In this document: positions 1 to 7,513 of the stretch, piece by piece
Numbering within the stretch: the first letter of the stretch is position 1
Layout: every line of letters starts with the position of its first letter
Assembly (NCBI GenBank): GCA_015064355.1
Contig: SVSJ01000016.1
Coordinates: forward strand, 1-53,582
DNA: 53,582 nucleotides
Source of the DNA: Oscillospiraceae bacterium
GTDB lineage: Bacteria > Bacillota > Clostridia > Oscillospirales > CAG-272
Reading direction: 5' to 3'
The notes under the pieces: model-generated
What the model was told of the DNA's origin: nothing
The model's input: the letters and a program-made list of their open reading frames with translations, nothing else
The model's database searches: none
Program-made: the position numbers and the translations under genes

Positions 1-60
1 CGAAGTCGGGTGAGGGAGAGCGCGTTGCGATATAATCAGTACAAATCCAAAGTCGCGCGG

Positions 61-112
61 GCTCCTTCCGTCACGCTTCGCGTGCCACCTTCCTCCCGGA
101 GGAAGGCTTATT
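61..112 (-). repeat. Dispersed intergenic repeat, copy A
   Basis: Read on the minus strand this is a short palindrome-rich unit: a CCTCC/GGAGG hairpin, then AAGGTGGCAC, a CACGC-GAA-GCGTG hairpin, and GACGGAAGGAG. A diverged copy with the same order of blocks lies on the plus strand at 37089-37139. The rest of the 1-222 gap holds three more hairpins (130-164, 173-188 with GCAGGT/ACCTGC arms, and the palindrome CCCTTAAGGG at 203-212) and no gene. From memory, units of this style are scattered between genes in many gut Firmicutes; that is unverified here. Confidence 0.5.
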
Positions 113-129
113 ACCGCCTGACAGTATAG

Positions 130-164
130 AAAAGGAGTACGAACAAATCGTCCGTACTCCTTTT
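130..164. terminator. Bidirectional intrinsic terminator after the DUF1643 gene
   Basis: Perfect 12-bp stem AAAAGGAGTACG / CGTACTCCTTTT around an 11-nt loop. The stem ends in a T run on either strand. It lies about 60 bp downstream of the minus-strand gene at 223-837. Confidence 0.75.
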
Positions 165-222
165 ACTTTGCGGCAGGTATCAACCTGCTTTATCGCAGGT
201 CGCCCTTAAGGGGTGCCTTGTT

Positions 223-837
223 TTATTTCAGACCATTCACGTATTCTCTCACGTCAAATGGGTCGAGGGTAGAGTCCTTTTTCAGATACAGCGGGTGATG
301 GGGGTGGCCGCCTACCTTTGATCTTGCGCCGCTTGTGAACCACACAGCCCCGTGCCGCTTTCCGATCTCTATCATATCCGAAACGCAGTCGGGGAGATAA
401 GCCCGCTTGTTAATTATGGTTCCCCAGGCTGCCCAGATGTGCGGATTATCTGAAAGGGAGAGCACGTACTCGAATGCCCGCATATTTTCTCTGTGCAGAT
501 GGAGATTTATCTCTTTTTCCATGTGGTCGGGGTCCGTTGCACGCTGTGCGTACACGTTGAACATAATAAAGCTGTCATACCCATTGTAAAGGGCAATTCG
601 CTCAACGGATTTCAGGGTGTTGTCAAGAGCGTCGGGACGAGCGGTGGATGGGTTGATACCAATAGTGATAAGGGGATTTTTGCCCCGCGTGCCGAGTATG
701 TATCGGTATTCCGAATAGAAATCCGGAACGTACAGCCATTTTTCTCTGTCGTATGTGATCTCGCTTGAGGACTTCATTGCGTCGTCAAAGGTCAGCACTT
801 TAATTTCCGCAGTGGTTGAAGAGGGAATATGTGGCAT
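223..837 (-). CDS. DUF1643 domain protein
   Basis: 204-residue soluble protein of the DUF1643 family, whose biochemical function is unknown to me. Family landmarks are visible: INPSTARPD near residues 60-68, an N-V-Y-A-Q-R-A stretch near 94-100, the segment IWAAWGTI, and a C-terminal GHPHHPLYL block typical of the family. No signal peptide or membrane segment. The ATG at 837 is preceded by GAGGAG at a good distance, and a strong promoter lies at 876-904. It stands alone, divergent from the E2-like gene and ended by the hairpin at 130-164. Members occur both as chromosomal orphans and near mobile DNA; nothing in this window decides a role. Confidence 0.8.
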   Translation of the reverse strand: MPHIPSSTTAEIKVLTFDDAMKSSSEITYDREKWLYVPDFYSEYRYILGTRGKNPLITIGINPSTARPDALDNTLKSVERIALYNGYDSFIMFNVYAQRATDPDHMEKEINLHLHRENMRAFEYVLSLSDNPHIWAAWGTIINKRAYLPDCVSDMIEIGKRHGAVWFTSGARSKVGGHPHHPLYLKKDSTLDPFDVREYVNGLK

Positions 838-875
838 AAAACTATCTCCTCTTTAGTATTATTTATCGTTACTTT

Positions 876-904
876 ATTATATAATATTCCTCGGAGCATT
901 TCAA
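876..904 (-). promoter_or_regulatory. Sigma-A type promoter for the DUF1643 gene
   Basis: On the minus strand TTGAAA, 17-bp spacer, TATAAT, about 40 bp upstream of the ATG at 837. Confidence 0.75.
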
Positions 905-986
905 CCGAGAAGTCGAAAATTAACGGAATTTGTGGGTATTTATCCCGAATGTGCTGTATTTTTATGTAAAAAACCGCTGAAAATAC

Positions 987-1015
987 TTGATGTTTGGGAT
1001 TTTGTGTGATATAAT
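987..1015 (+). promoter_or_regulatory. Promoter for the E2/CAT-fold gene
   Basis: TTGATG, 17-bp spacer, TATAAT, with an extended -10 (TGTGATATAAT). The same 11-mer recurs at several other promoters in this window. Confidence 0.75.
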
Positions 1016-1062
1016 TAAAAAAATTGAACTTTATTTGGTTCGAATGATTTGGAGCATTAATT

Positions 1063-1917
1063 ATGGCAAGAAAAGAAAAAGAATGGCGCAAGGTTAAAAG
1101 CATACCTGCTATGTCACAGATCGTACCTTTTATTATGGTCAACCGTACAGGCGCCATGAATATGGTCCGCGACAGCTTTGAATCCTCAAAAGTAGAGAAA
1201 TATATCAAGGAAAAGCAGGCAGAGGGCATGCAGAACTTGAGCCTTATGCACGTTATGATCGCGGCATATATCCGCATTGTAGCACAGCGACCGGCTCTCA
1301 ACCGTTTTATCCGCGGTCAGAGAATCTGGACAAGAAAGAACGTTGAGATTGCTCTAACGATCAAGAAGGAAATGACCCTTGAGTCTCCCGACACGGTAGT
1401 AAAGGTAACACTGCCGAAGAATGCGACTCTCCGCGACGTTTATGAGGCACTGAACGCAGAGATTGTAAATTACCGTAACGATCCCAGCGGAGACTTTGAG
1501 GATACGGTAAATATTCTCTCCCGCATTCCTGCTCTTGTTATGAAATTCGTTATCCATCTTCTCAAGACCATGGACTACTTCGGACTTATTCCCAAGTTCC
1601 TTTTGAAGGTCAGCCCCTTCCATTGCTCGTATTTCATCACATCAATGGGTTCGCTCGGTATTCCTCCCATTTTCCACCACCTGTACGACTTTGGTACTTG
1701 CCCCGTATTCTGTGCATTTGGTACAAAGCGTCGCGAGTATGAAATGGACGCTGAGGGTACTGTAAAGAAGAAGAGCTACATTGACTTTACATACGTTCTT
1801 GACGAAAGAATCTGCGACGGTTACTACTATGCATCTGCTCTCAGAATTCTCAAGAATATAATGAAGAACCCTTGGCAGCTTGATGAGGTTCCCGAGGTTG
1901 TTGAAGATATTAAATAA
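1063..1917 (+). CDS. 2-oxoacid dehydrogenase E2 / CAT-fold acyltransferase-like protein
   Basis: 284 residues resembling the catalytic domain of lipoyl acyltransferases (E2) and chloramphenicol acetyltransferase, without lipoyl or peripheral-subunit-binding domains. The N-terminal block with the helix LSLMHVMIAAYIRIV and the C-terminal TYVLDERICDGYYYA block match the fold. In active enzymes the latter motif is H-R-x-x-D-G or H-H-x-x-x-D-G; here the catalytic His position is Glu (E-R-I-C-D-G), so classic CoA-dependent acyl transfer is doubtful. It is therefore an E2-like protein of unknown reaction, not a pyruvate dehydrogenase subunit; no E1, E3 or lipoyl genes are nearby. ATG with GGAG nine bases upstream; monocistronic, ended by a hairpin at 1931-1966. 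Confidence 0.72.
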   Translation: MARKEKEWRKVKSIPAMSQIVPFIMVNRTGAMNMVRDSFESSKVEKYIKEKQAEGMQNLSLMHVMIAAYIRIVAQRPALNRFIRGQRIWTRKNVEIALTIKKEMTLESPDTVVKVTLPKNATLRDVYEALNAEIVNYRNDPSGDFEDTVNILSRIPALVMKFVIHLLKTMDYFGLIPKFLLKVSPFHCSYFITSMGSLGIPPIFHHLYDFGTCPVFCAFGTKRREYEMDAEGTVKKKSYIDFTYVLDERICDGYYYASALRILKNIMKNPWQLDEVPEVVEDIK

Positions 1918-1930
1918 AACAGCAAAAACA

Positions 1931-1966
1931 AAAGAGCTTTCATTTATCATGGAAGCTCTTTTTTTT
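1931..1966. terminator. Intrinsic terminator between convergent genes
   Basis: AAAGAGCTT / AAGCTCTTT hairpin with a run of eight T on the plus strand. It ends the E2-like gene and lies against the 3-prime end of the convergent transporter gene. Confidence 0.8.
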
Positions 1967-1968
1967 GT

Positions 1969-3294
1969 TTACTTTTTCTTTTTGAGGGAAGAGAAGATCT
2001 TTTTGAAGATTGTTGCGATTTTGTTCCAGATCCGCTCGAGGAGCGAGTCCTTTTTTTCTGCCTGATCACCGTGATCGTATGGCAGATCTTCCACTACGAT
2101 ACCACGCTTTTCGAGCCTGTTGTGAACGGTGTTCTTAAGGAGAGTATACAGGACGGAGAAGAGGGGAATGAACAAAAGCATACCGAATACGCCGAGCAAG
2201 CTACCACCGACGATAACTGCGGCGAATGTCCAGATCGCGGGAAGACCAACGGAGCCGCCAACAACTCTCGGGTATACAAGGTGGTTGTCGATCTGCTGGA
2301 CAACAATGAACAGCACAACGAACCAGACTGCCCTCATTGGGTCGTCAATTATCAGAAGAAGCACACCGAATGCACCGCCGATAAACGCGCCAACATAGGG
2401 AATTATAGCTGTAAGGATTATCATTGAAGAAATTGCCAGGGCATATGGGAATCCGAATATGGTCATGGCGATAAAGCACATGATACCGAGAATAACTGCG
2501 TCAAGGCACTGACCGGAGATGAAGTTGGAGAAGGTGTGGACTGTAAGTCTGCAGATCTCAAGAGCGCGGTCAACAAATGATTTCTTCAGATAAGCGTACG
2601 CAAGTTTTTTGCCCTGTCGGCTGAGAGAACGCTTGTTAGCCAAAACATATACTGCAAAGATAATGGATGTCAGGGCGGTAAATGTTCCCGTAACAACGGT
2701 GGACGCACCGGAAACAACGGTGTTGAGAATGTTTACAACCTCACCGGAGAACTGCTTGATCAGCTCGTTTATGTTAATAGCGGCAAGCCAATCTTCAATA
2801 GCAGAGGTGTCAACACCGCGAGCCTCGATCTTTTCGAGCAGCAGATATATTTCAGGGATCAGATTGTTCTGGATCTTTGCAACAATGTCTGTTATTGATG
2901 TTATAAGCTGCGGTACGATGGAATCAACAATAATGTAAATAAGCAAAGCGGCAAGCACAAGGCTCAATACGAGAGATGAGATCTCCACGCCGCGTCTGCG
3001 AATTTTCACTCTAATTTTAATGCAAATAAAAGTGATCAGCTTGTCTATGGCGGACATAAGGGTATTGAACACCATTGCAAGCAGAGAACCGAAAAGCAGG
3101 GGGCGGAGCAGAATATAGATATATATAATTCCGCGCCAAATAAGCTCAAGATGGTTCAGAGAAACATAGAGAAGAATGCCGATCACAACCAGCTTTACTG
3201 CTGATATGAACAGGGCAGACTCCTTCTTTTTAAAGTCTTTCAGATTAATTTCGGGTTCGCGTTCACGGTCAAATTCACGGTTGTCCTTATCCAT
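1969..3294 (-). CDS. AI-2E family (PerM-like) membrane transporter
   Basis: 441 residues starting at the ATG at 3294, chosen over the longer frame (3330) because AAAGGAG sits just upstream of it. The AI-2E/PerM family comprises multi-pass permeases; members have been linked to autoinducer-2 export or Na+/H+ exchange, so the substrate is unknown. After a charged N-terminus (about 30 residues) come hydrophobic segments near 35-90 and 105-130, a long extracytoplasmic region (about 140-210) containing a VVSGASTVVTG stretch, then a C-terminal block of membrane helices with the family-typical P-Y-V-G-A-F-I-G-G and Q-Q-I-D-N-H-L-V-Y-P-R-V-V-G motifs. The C-terminus is Lys-rich. Monocistronic, with its own promoter at 3349-3377. 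Confidence 0.88.
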   Translation of the reverse strand: MDKDNREFDREREPEINLKDFKKKESALFISAVKLVVIGILLYVSLNHLELIWRGIIYIYILLRPLLFGSLLAMVFNTLMSAIDKLITFICIKIRVKIRRRGVEISSLVLSLVLAALLIYIIVDSIVPQLITSITDIVAKIQNNLIPEIYLLLEKIEARGVDTSAIEDWLAAININELIKQFSGEVVNILNTVVSGASTVVTGTFTALTSIIFAVYVLANKRSLSRQGKKLAYAYLKKSFVDRALEICRLTVHTFSNFISGQCLDAVILGIMCFIAMTIFGFPYALAISSMIILTAIIPYVGAFIGGAFGVLLLIIDDPMRAVWFVVLFIVVQQIDNHLVYPRVVGGSVGLPAIWTFAAVIVGGSLLGVFGMLLFIPLFSVLYTLLKNTVHNRLEKRGIVVEDLPYDHGDQAEKKDSLLERIWNKIATIFKKIFSSLKKKK

Positions 3295-3348
3295 AAGCGC
3301 TCCTTTTCTTTGGCCTTTATTTTGGCACAAATATCCTTTGATTCATAT

Positions 3349-3377
3349 ATTATATCACAAATATTACCTCGAGTAAA
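3349..3377 (-). promoter_or_regulatory. Promoter for the AI-2E family transporter
   Basis: Minus-strand TTTACT, 17-bp spacer, TATAAT, with extended -10; the 12-mer TTGTGATATAAT is identical to those at 7387-7398 and 33265-33276. Confidence 0.65.
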
Positions 3378-3476
3378 CCGTTTTAAAAAATGTTATTGTA
3401 AATAAACTGTAAAACACCGGAGGTAATATCTCTGAAAATGAAAATGGCATCCGATTTCTCGAATGCCGTCTTTTCA

Positions 3477-3549
3477 AGCTAATACCCGGATTCGAACCGG
3501 GGACCTCATCCTTACCAAGGATGTGCTCTACCAACTGAGCCATATTAGC
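3477..3549 (-). tRNA. tRNA-Thr (GGT anticodon)
   Basis: 73-nt cloverleaf on the minus strand. Acceptor GCTAATA/TATTAGC, D arm GCTC-AGTTGGTA-GAGC, anticodon stem CATCC/GGATG with loop TTGGTAA (anticodon GGT), T arm CCCGG-TTCGAAT-CCGGG. CCA is not encoded. Confidence 0.97.
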
Positions 3550-3587
3550 AATTTATACCGCCAACACTATTTGCGTCAGCGGATATT

Positions 3588-3616
3588 ATTATAACAGATT
3601 AGTACCTGTTTGTCAA
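3588..3616 (-). promoter_or_regulatory. Promoter for tRNA-Thr
   Basis: TTGACA, 17-bp spacer, TATAAT on the minus strand, about 38 bp before the tRNA 5-prime end; a perfect consensus promoter, as expected for a stable RNA gene. Confidence 0.85.
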
Positions 3617-3655
3617 TAGGGTTTGGGGGATTTTTTTGACTAAATCCAATTAATT

Positions 3656-4858
3656 TTACCACTCGTAGTTGAAGCTGAGGGTGTTTTCAACGCTATCGTC
3701 AACTACGTTGATAAATGTCTTGCCGCAGTTCATTACAAGGGCAGTGCCGTCGGCATAGGTCATATCAATAGCAGCTCTGTTGTGACTGCGGGACCACTTG
3801 ATCTCCTTAAGCTCACCGTTTGTGATGTAGAATCCGCGACCCTCGCCTACAGTTTCAACTGTGAGACGTCCTGCAGTATCGCCGGGAATAACAGAAATGT
3901 CGGTAAAGAGAATGATAACGTTTTTTACGGAGATCTGATCACCTGTTTCACCGTCAACGTGCGCCTGGCCGTTGTACTGATATCTCAGGTATTCTCTTGT
4001 TTCTTCGTTGTAAACGTAGTCGACAGTCTGAACGGATGTTGTGTTGATATGTACGTGCTTGGCGGGATCTGTGCCGAGAACGATCTCTTCTTCCGGTGCG
4101 CAGAAGTTGAAGATCGGAACATACTTTTCGTTAATCTCAGTTCTGTATCCCTGCTTTGCAAATCCATCTGCGATTGCTGCTCCGGATGTCATAAGGCTGT
4201 GTTCGTAGCCCATGTTTGCAAGTCTGTTTTCGTCTCTCCAGAATGTGTCGGGGAGATACATGGTAACAGCATCGAGCTTGTCGGTTTCTCTCCAGATGAG
4301 CTTTGCGTATGCCTGGTCGCTACCGCCGGCGTGCACATAGAGCGCATCGTGGTTGTCAAGGAAATCAACGAAGTAGTCACGTGAGGAACGGATAGAGCCA
4401 ATGGTGCCAACCTTGTCGTAATTGTTGAGAACCATCATAACTCTGGTGATACCGCCCTCAGCAGCACATTCATAGTAAACCTCACCTGCGCGAATTCCGA
4501 TCTGGGGAATAGCGGTCCAGATGTTGTTAATCATGATTGCAACGGGACGCTGCTTCTGCTCTTCCTCAGTGATCTCGTAGCCTGTCAGATAGCTGTAGAA
4601 CTTAACGGGTTCTGGGTTCATAACAGTTGTGGCAGGGGCTTCTGTTTCGCCGGGATCGGTTGCGGGAGCGTCTGTGTCAGCGGGATTTGTTTCGGGAGGG
4701 TTTGTCTCATCTGCATTTCCTGTGCTGATGGGCGGGGGAGTGTAGCCCTGTGTTTCGTCGGTGCTGACCGGGCTGCCGCTGTTGTCGCAGGCAACCATTG
4801 TGAGAATCATTAAAAGCGCGATGATGGCGCAGACTACTTTCTTACTAAAACGGATCAT
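3656..4858 (-). CDS. DUF3048 (YerB-like) lipoprotein
   Basis: 400 residues from the ATG at 4858, which has GGAGG four bases upstream. An N-terminal helix ends in the lipobox M-V-A-C, so it should be lipid-anchored outside the membrane. A Thr/Pro/Glu-rich linker (roughly residues 28-82) precedes the DUF3048 N domain (from RPVAIMINN, with G-S-I-R-S-S-R-D-Y), followed by the DUF3048 C domain with the Y-N-E-E-T-R-E-Y-L-R stretch and the final F-I-N-V-V-D-D segment. The family includes Bacillus YerB and has no firmly assigned function. Own promoter at 4891-4919. The acidic T/P/E linker resembles those of other secreted proteins in this window. Confidence 0.88.
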   Translation of the reverse strand: MIRFSKKVVCAIIALLMILTMVACDNSGSPVSTDETQGYTPPPISTGNADETNPPETNPADTDAPATDPGETEAPATTVMNPEPVKFYSYLTGYEITEEEQKQRPVAIMINNIWTAIPQIGIRAGEVYYECAAEGGITRVMMVLNNYDKVGTIGSIRSSRDYFVDFLDNHDALYVHAGGSDQAYAKLIWRETDKLDAVTMYLPDTFWRDENRLANMGYEHSLMTSGAAIADGFAKQGYRTEINEKYVPIFNFCAPEEEIVLGTDPAKHVHINTTSVQTVDYVYNEETREYLRYQYNGQAHVDGETGDQISVKNVIILFTDISVIPGDTAGRLTVETVGEGRGFYITNGELKEIKWSRSHNRAAIDMTYADGTALVMNCGKTFINVVDDSVENTLSFNYEW

Positions 4859-4890
4859 AATTCCTCCAAATAATGATTTTGCCAAACTCT

Positions 4891-4919
4891 ATTTTATCTT
4901 ATTAGACCCAGAAAGTCAA
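4891..4919 (-). promoter_or_regulatory. Promoter for the DUF3048 lipoprotein
   Basis: Minus-strand TTGACT, 17-bp spacer, TAAAAT. Confidence 0.7.
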
Positions 4920-4954
4920 GGAGAGTGGTGCTTTTTAGGAAGTTTTTTGTTATA

Positions 4955-5890
4955 TTATGCGGTTTTTTCCTGTGTAAACAGGGCAACTATAGCTTTTATG
5001 TTCTCTTCATCGAAAACTGTGTCGCGGGAGGTATGTATTTTGTCCATGTAATATCCCACGATTTTCGACTTGTTGAGGGCGGAGAGAGCGATATATCTCT
5101 TGAACGCCACCTGGTCTGAAGGATAGAAAGTGAATCCTCTCGGAACAAGTGGCTTTTTGCCGTATTCAGCAAAGACCTCGGGGGCAGATTCAATAATACC
5201 CGTGCAGTATGGATCGTCCTTTGCTGTCTTTGAAGGGAGCAGGAGAATATTATCTCCGTCGGACACGCAGTCAAGGTTGACGATCAGCTTGTTCTTCTGA
5301 ACGTTGGGGTGTGTCTTCGCATATGCCTTTGATCCCAGAAGTCCGTTTTCCTCGTTATCAAAAAGGATGAAGGCATAATCCGGATCGTCGCCCAGCTTAT
5401 CGAGGAGGGTGAGGACCGTTACCACACCGGAGGTGTTGTCGTTGGCTGTGTGCTTGTTTGCGGGACCTTTTCTCATGAAATACAAGAATGCAAACAGATA
5501 CGCAAACAGGAGAGCCTCGTTAATGATTATCCGTGTGCTTTCGTCGAGCCCTTTTGTGAACTGGGACACGATAATTTCAAGTGCGATAAGGGGCAGATAG
5601 ATTACAACCACCAGAAGGATCTGGTAGAGAACGTATACAAGGAAATTAGTAGGTGTGATGAAATTTGGAAATGGCATAAAAACGCAGGTGTCATAGTGGG
5701 CTGTGAACACGGTTTTCGCGTTTTCCGGGTTGCCGAAGACGATATTGCGGCTCTTGTCAGATTTCTTGCTTTCTTCCACCTGCATTTTGTCTCCGTAAGT
5801 GTTCCGGAGCATATCAATAAAGCGGGTTTTCTGTTCCTTGGTCTTGCGGATCTCGTATTCGGGTAGGATAATATTTTTCCAGTCGTTCAT
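4955..5890 (-). CDS. M28-family zinc peptidase with two internal membrane segments
   Basis: 311 residues from the ATG at 5890 (GGAG upstream); the in-frame TTG twelve bases earlier overlaps that site and is not favoured. M28 metal ligands are visible: T-A-H-Y-D-T (about residue 70), the N-D-N-T-S-G loop (about 150), D-N-E-E-N-G-L-L-G-S (about 180), L-D-C-V-S-D-G-D (about 205) and a late His in K-I-H-T-S-R. Between the first His and the N-D-N-T-S-G motif lie two strongly hydrophobic stretches (about 80-110 and 128-146), an unusual arrangement that would tether the catalytic domain to the membrane by a loop. Substrate is unknown. It follows asnS by 62 bp with a hairpin in between. Confidence 0.8.
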   Translation of the reverse strand: MNDWKNIILPEYEIRKTKEQKTRFIDMLRNTYGDKMQVEESKKSDKSRNIVFGNPENAKTVFTAHYDTCVFMPFPNFITPTNFLVYVLYQILLVVVIYLPLIALEIIVSQFTKGLDESTRIIINEALLFAYLFAFLYFMRKGPANKHTANDNTSGVVTVLTLLDKLGDDPDYAFILFDNEENGLLGSKAYAKTHPNVQKNKLIVNLDCVSDGDNILLLPSKTAKDDPYCTGIIESAPEVFAEYGKKPLVPRGFTFYPSDQVAFKRYIALSALNKSKIVGYYMDKIHTSRDTVFDEENIKAIVALFTQEKTA

Positions 5891-5906
5891 AATGTTCTCC
5901 AAATGA

Positions 5907-5935
5907 AAACCGTGAAGCAGGGTACTCCACGGTTT
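5907..5935 (-). terminator. Hairpin between asnS and the M28 peptidase gene
   Basis: AAACCGTG / CACGGTTT, 8-bp stem with 13-nt loop, followed on the minus strand by TTTTCATTT. It may be a partial terminator lowering read-through from asnS into the peptidase gene, which has no promoter of its own that I can see. Confidence 0.5.
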
Positions 5936-5952
5936 GATGTCGTAATATCGAA

Positions 5953-7344
5953 TTAAAGCTCGCAGTTACCAACTGTGCGGGGGAAGGGGAGTACGTCACG
6001 GATGTTTGACACACCGGTGAGGTACATTACGCAACGCTCGAAGCCGAGACCGAAGCCTGCGTGACGAGCAGAGCCGTACTTGCGGAGATCGAGATAGAAG
6101 CCGTAGGAATCCTTGTCGAGACCCAGCTCATCCATACGTGTGGAGAGCTTTTCAATGTCGTCTTCTCTCTGGCTACCGCCGATGATTTCACCGATACCGG
6201 GAACGAGGCAGTCCATTGCAGCAACTGTCTTTCCATCGGGATTCAGCTTCATGTAGAATGCCTTGATCTCCTTTGGATAGTCAGTTACGAATACGGGACG
6301 CTTGAAGATCTCTTCTGTGAGATATCTTTCGTGCTCGGTCTGGAGGTCGCAGCCCCATGTTACCTTGTAGTCGAAGTTGTCGTTGTTCTTGGAGAGAATT
6401 TCGATAGCTTCTGTGTATGTTACGTGACCGAAGTCGCTGTTTACTACGTTTTCAAGTCTTTCGATAAGTCCCTTGTCAACAAAGCTGTTGAAGAACGCCA
6501 TTTCTTCGGGAGCGTTTTCCATAACGTAGGTGATAACGAACTTGAGCATATCTTCAGCCAGCTTCATGTCGTCATAAAGGTCGGCAAATGCGATCTCAGG
6601 CTCGATCATCCAGAACTCAGCAGCGTGACGGGTCGTGTTGGAGTTTTCCGCACGGAATGTAGGACCGAATGTGTAGATGTTTCTGAAGGCCATAGCGTAT
6701 GTTTCGCCGTTGAGCTGGCCGGAAACTGTCAGGTTTGCGCTCTTGCCGAAGAAGTCCTGGGAGAAGTCAACCTGACCGTCTTCAGTCTTGGGAACGTTAT
6801 CCATATCCATAGTTGTAACGCGGAACATTTCTCCGGCACCTTCACAGTCAGAACCGGTAATGATCGGTGTGTGAACGTAAACGAAGGATCTGTCCTGGAA
6901 GAACTTGTGGATAGCGTAAGCTGCGAGGGAGCGAACTCTGAATACCGCCTGGAACAGATTTGTTCTGGGACGGAGGTGAGAAATAGTACGCAGATACTCA
7001 ATAGAGTGACGCTTCTTCTGGAGGGGGTAATCGGGAGTGGACGCACCCTCGAGGATTACACGGTCAGCGTGGATCTCGAAAGGCTGCTTTGCGTCGGGTG
7101 TTTCGATAATGCGACCCTCAATAACGAGAGCAGAACCAACGTTGAACTTGGAGATCTCTGCGAAGTTTTCAAGCTTGTCGTCGTAAACGATCTGAATAGG
7201 CTCAAAGAAAGTACCGTCGGAGAGCATAATAAATCCGAAGGTCTTGGAAGCGCGAATGCTTCTCACCCAACCGCCGACTGTAACGTGGTCGTGGTCGATT
7301 GTATCTCTCTCGCGATAGAGGGAGCGGATGCTTGTAAGTGTCAT
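5953..7344 (-). CDS. asnS: Asparaginyl-tRNA synthetase
   Basis: 463 residues, the normal length for bacterial AsnRS. It charges tRNA-Asn with asparagine in the cytosol. The N-terminal OB-fold anticodon-binding domain (about residues 15-105, from V-G-G-W-V-R-S) is followed by the class II catalytic domain: motif 2 in [14 protein letters not shown], and motif 3 in G-F-G-L-G-F-E-R. The start is the ATG at 7344 with AAGGGA upstream. Separate promoter at 7387-7416; the leader is short, and no T-box-like structure fits in it. Confidence 0.97.
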   Translation of the reverse strand: MTLTSIRSLYRERDTIDHDHVTVGGWVRSIRASKTFGFIMLSDGTFFEPIQIVYDDKLENFAEISKFNVGSALVIEGRIIETPDAKQPFEIHADRVILEGASTPDYPLQKKRHSIEYLRTISHLRPRTNLFQAVFRVRSLAAYAIHKFFQDRSFVYVHTPIITGSDCEGAGEMFRVTTMDMDNVPKTEDGQVDFSQDFFGKSANLTVSGQLNGETYAMAFRNIYTFGPTFRAENSNTTRHAAEFWMIEPEIAFADLYDDMKLAEDMLKFVITYVMENAPEEMAFFNSFVDKGLIERLENVVNSDFGHVTYTEAIEILSKNNDNFDYKVTWGCDLQTEHERYLTEEIFKRPVFVTDYPKEIKAFYMKLNPDGKTVAAMDCLVPGIGEIIGGSQREDDIEKLSTRMDELGLDKDSYGFYLDLRKYGSARHAGFGLGFERCVMYLTGVSNIRDVLPFPRTVGNCEL

Positions 7345-7386
7345 GGTTTTATCCCTTTATTTTCGTTAGAAATTATATAATATAGT

Positions 7387-7416
7387 ATTATATCACAAGG
7401 CAGGAGGAAAATGCAA
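7387..7416 (-). promoter_or_regulatory. Promoter for asnS
   Basis: Minus-strand TTGCAT, 18-bp spacer, TATAAT, extended -10 in the recurrent form TTGTGATATAAT. Confidence 0.7.
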
Positions 7417-7478
7417 GTTGTTTAAGAAATTTCTTCATTAAAAGTGGCTTTTTTCCTGAATCTCTGACCCAAAACACA

Positions 7479-7504
7479 AAAAGGAGACCCTGTGGCCTCC
7501 TTTT
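7479..7504. terminator. Terminator of the DUF512-der-plsY-aldolase operon
   Basis: AAAAGGAG / CTCCTTTT stem extended by CC/GG past one mismatch, T run on both strands; directly after the aldolase/SDR stop codon. Confidence 0.75.
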
Positions 7505-7513
7505 CTGTATGTT

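Noticed and set aside
6061-7380. 439-codon open frame opposite asnS
   Set aside because: Fully antisense to a clear asnS gene; the product is Val/Cys-rich with no recognisable motif and the frame has no ribosome site. It is a shadow of codon bias.
7345-7478. T-box riboswitch for asnS
   Set aside because: The gap between the preceding operon terminator and the asnS start is too short and lacks the T-box sequence and antiterminator fold.
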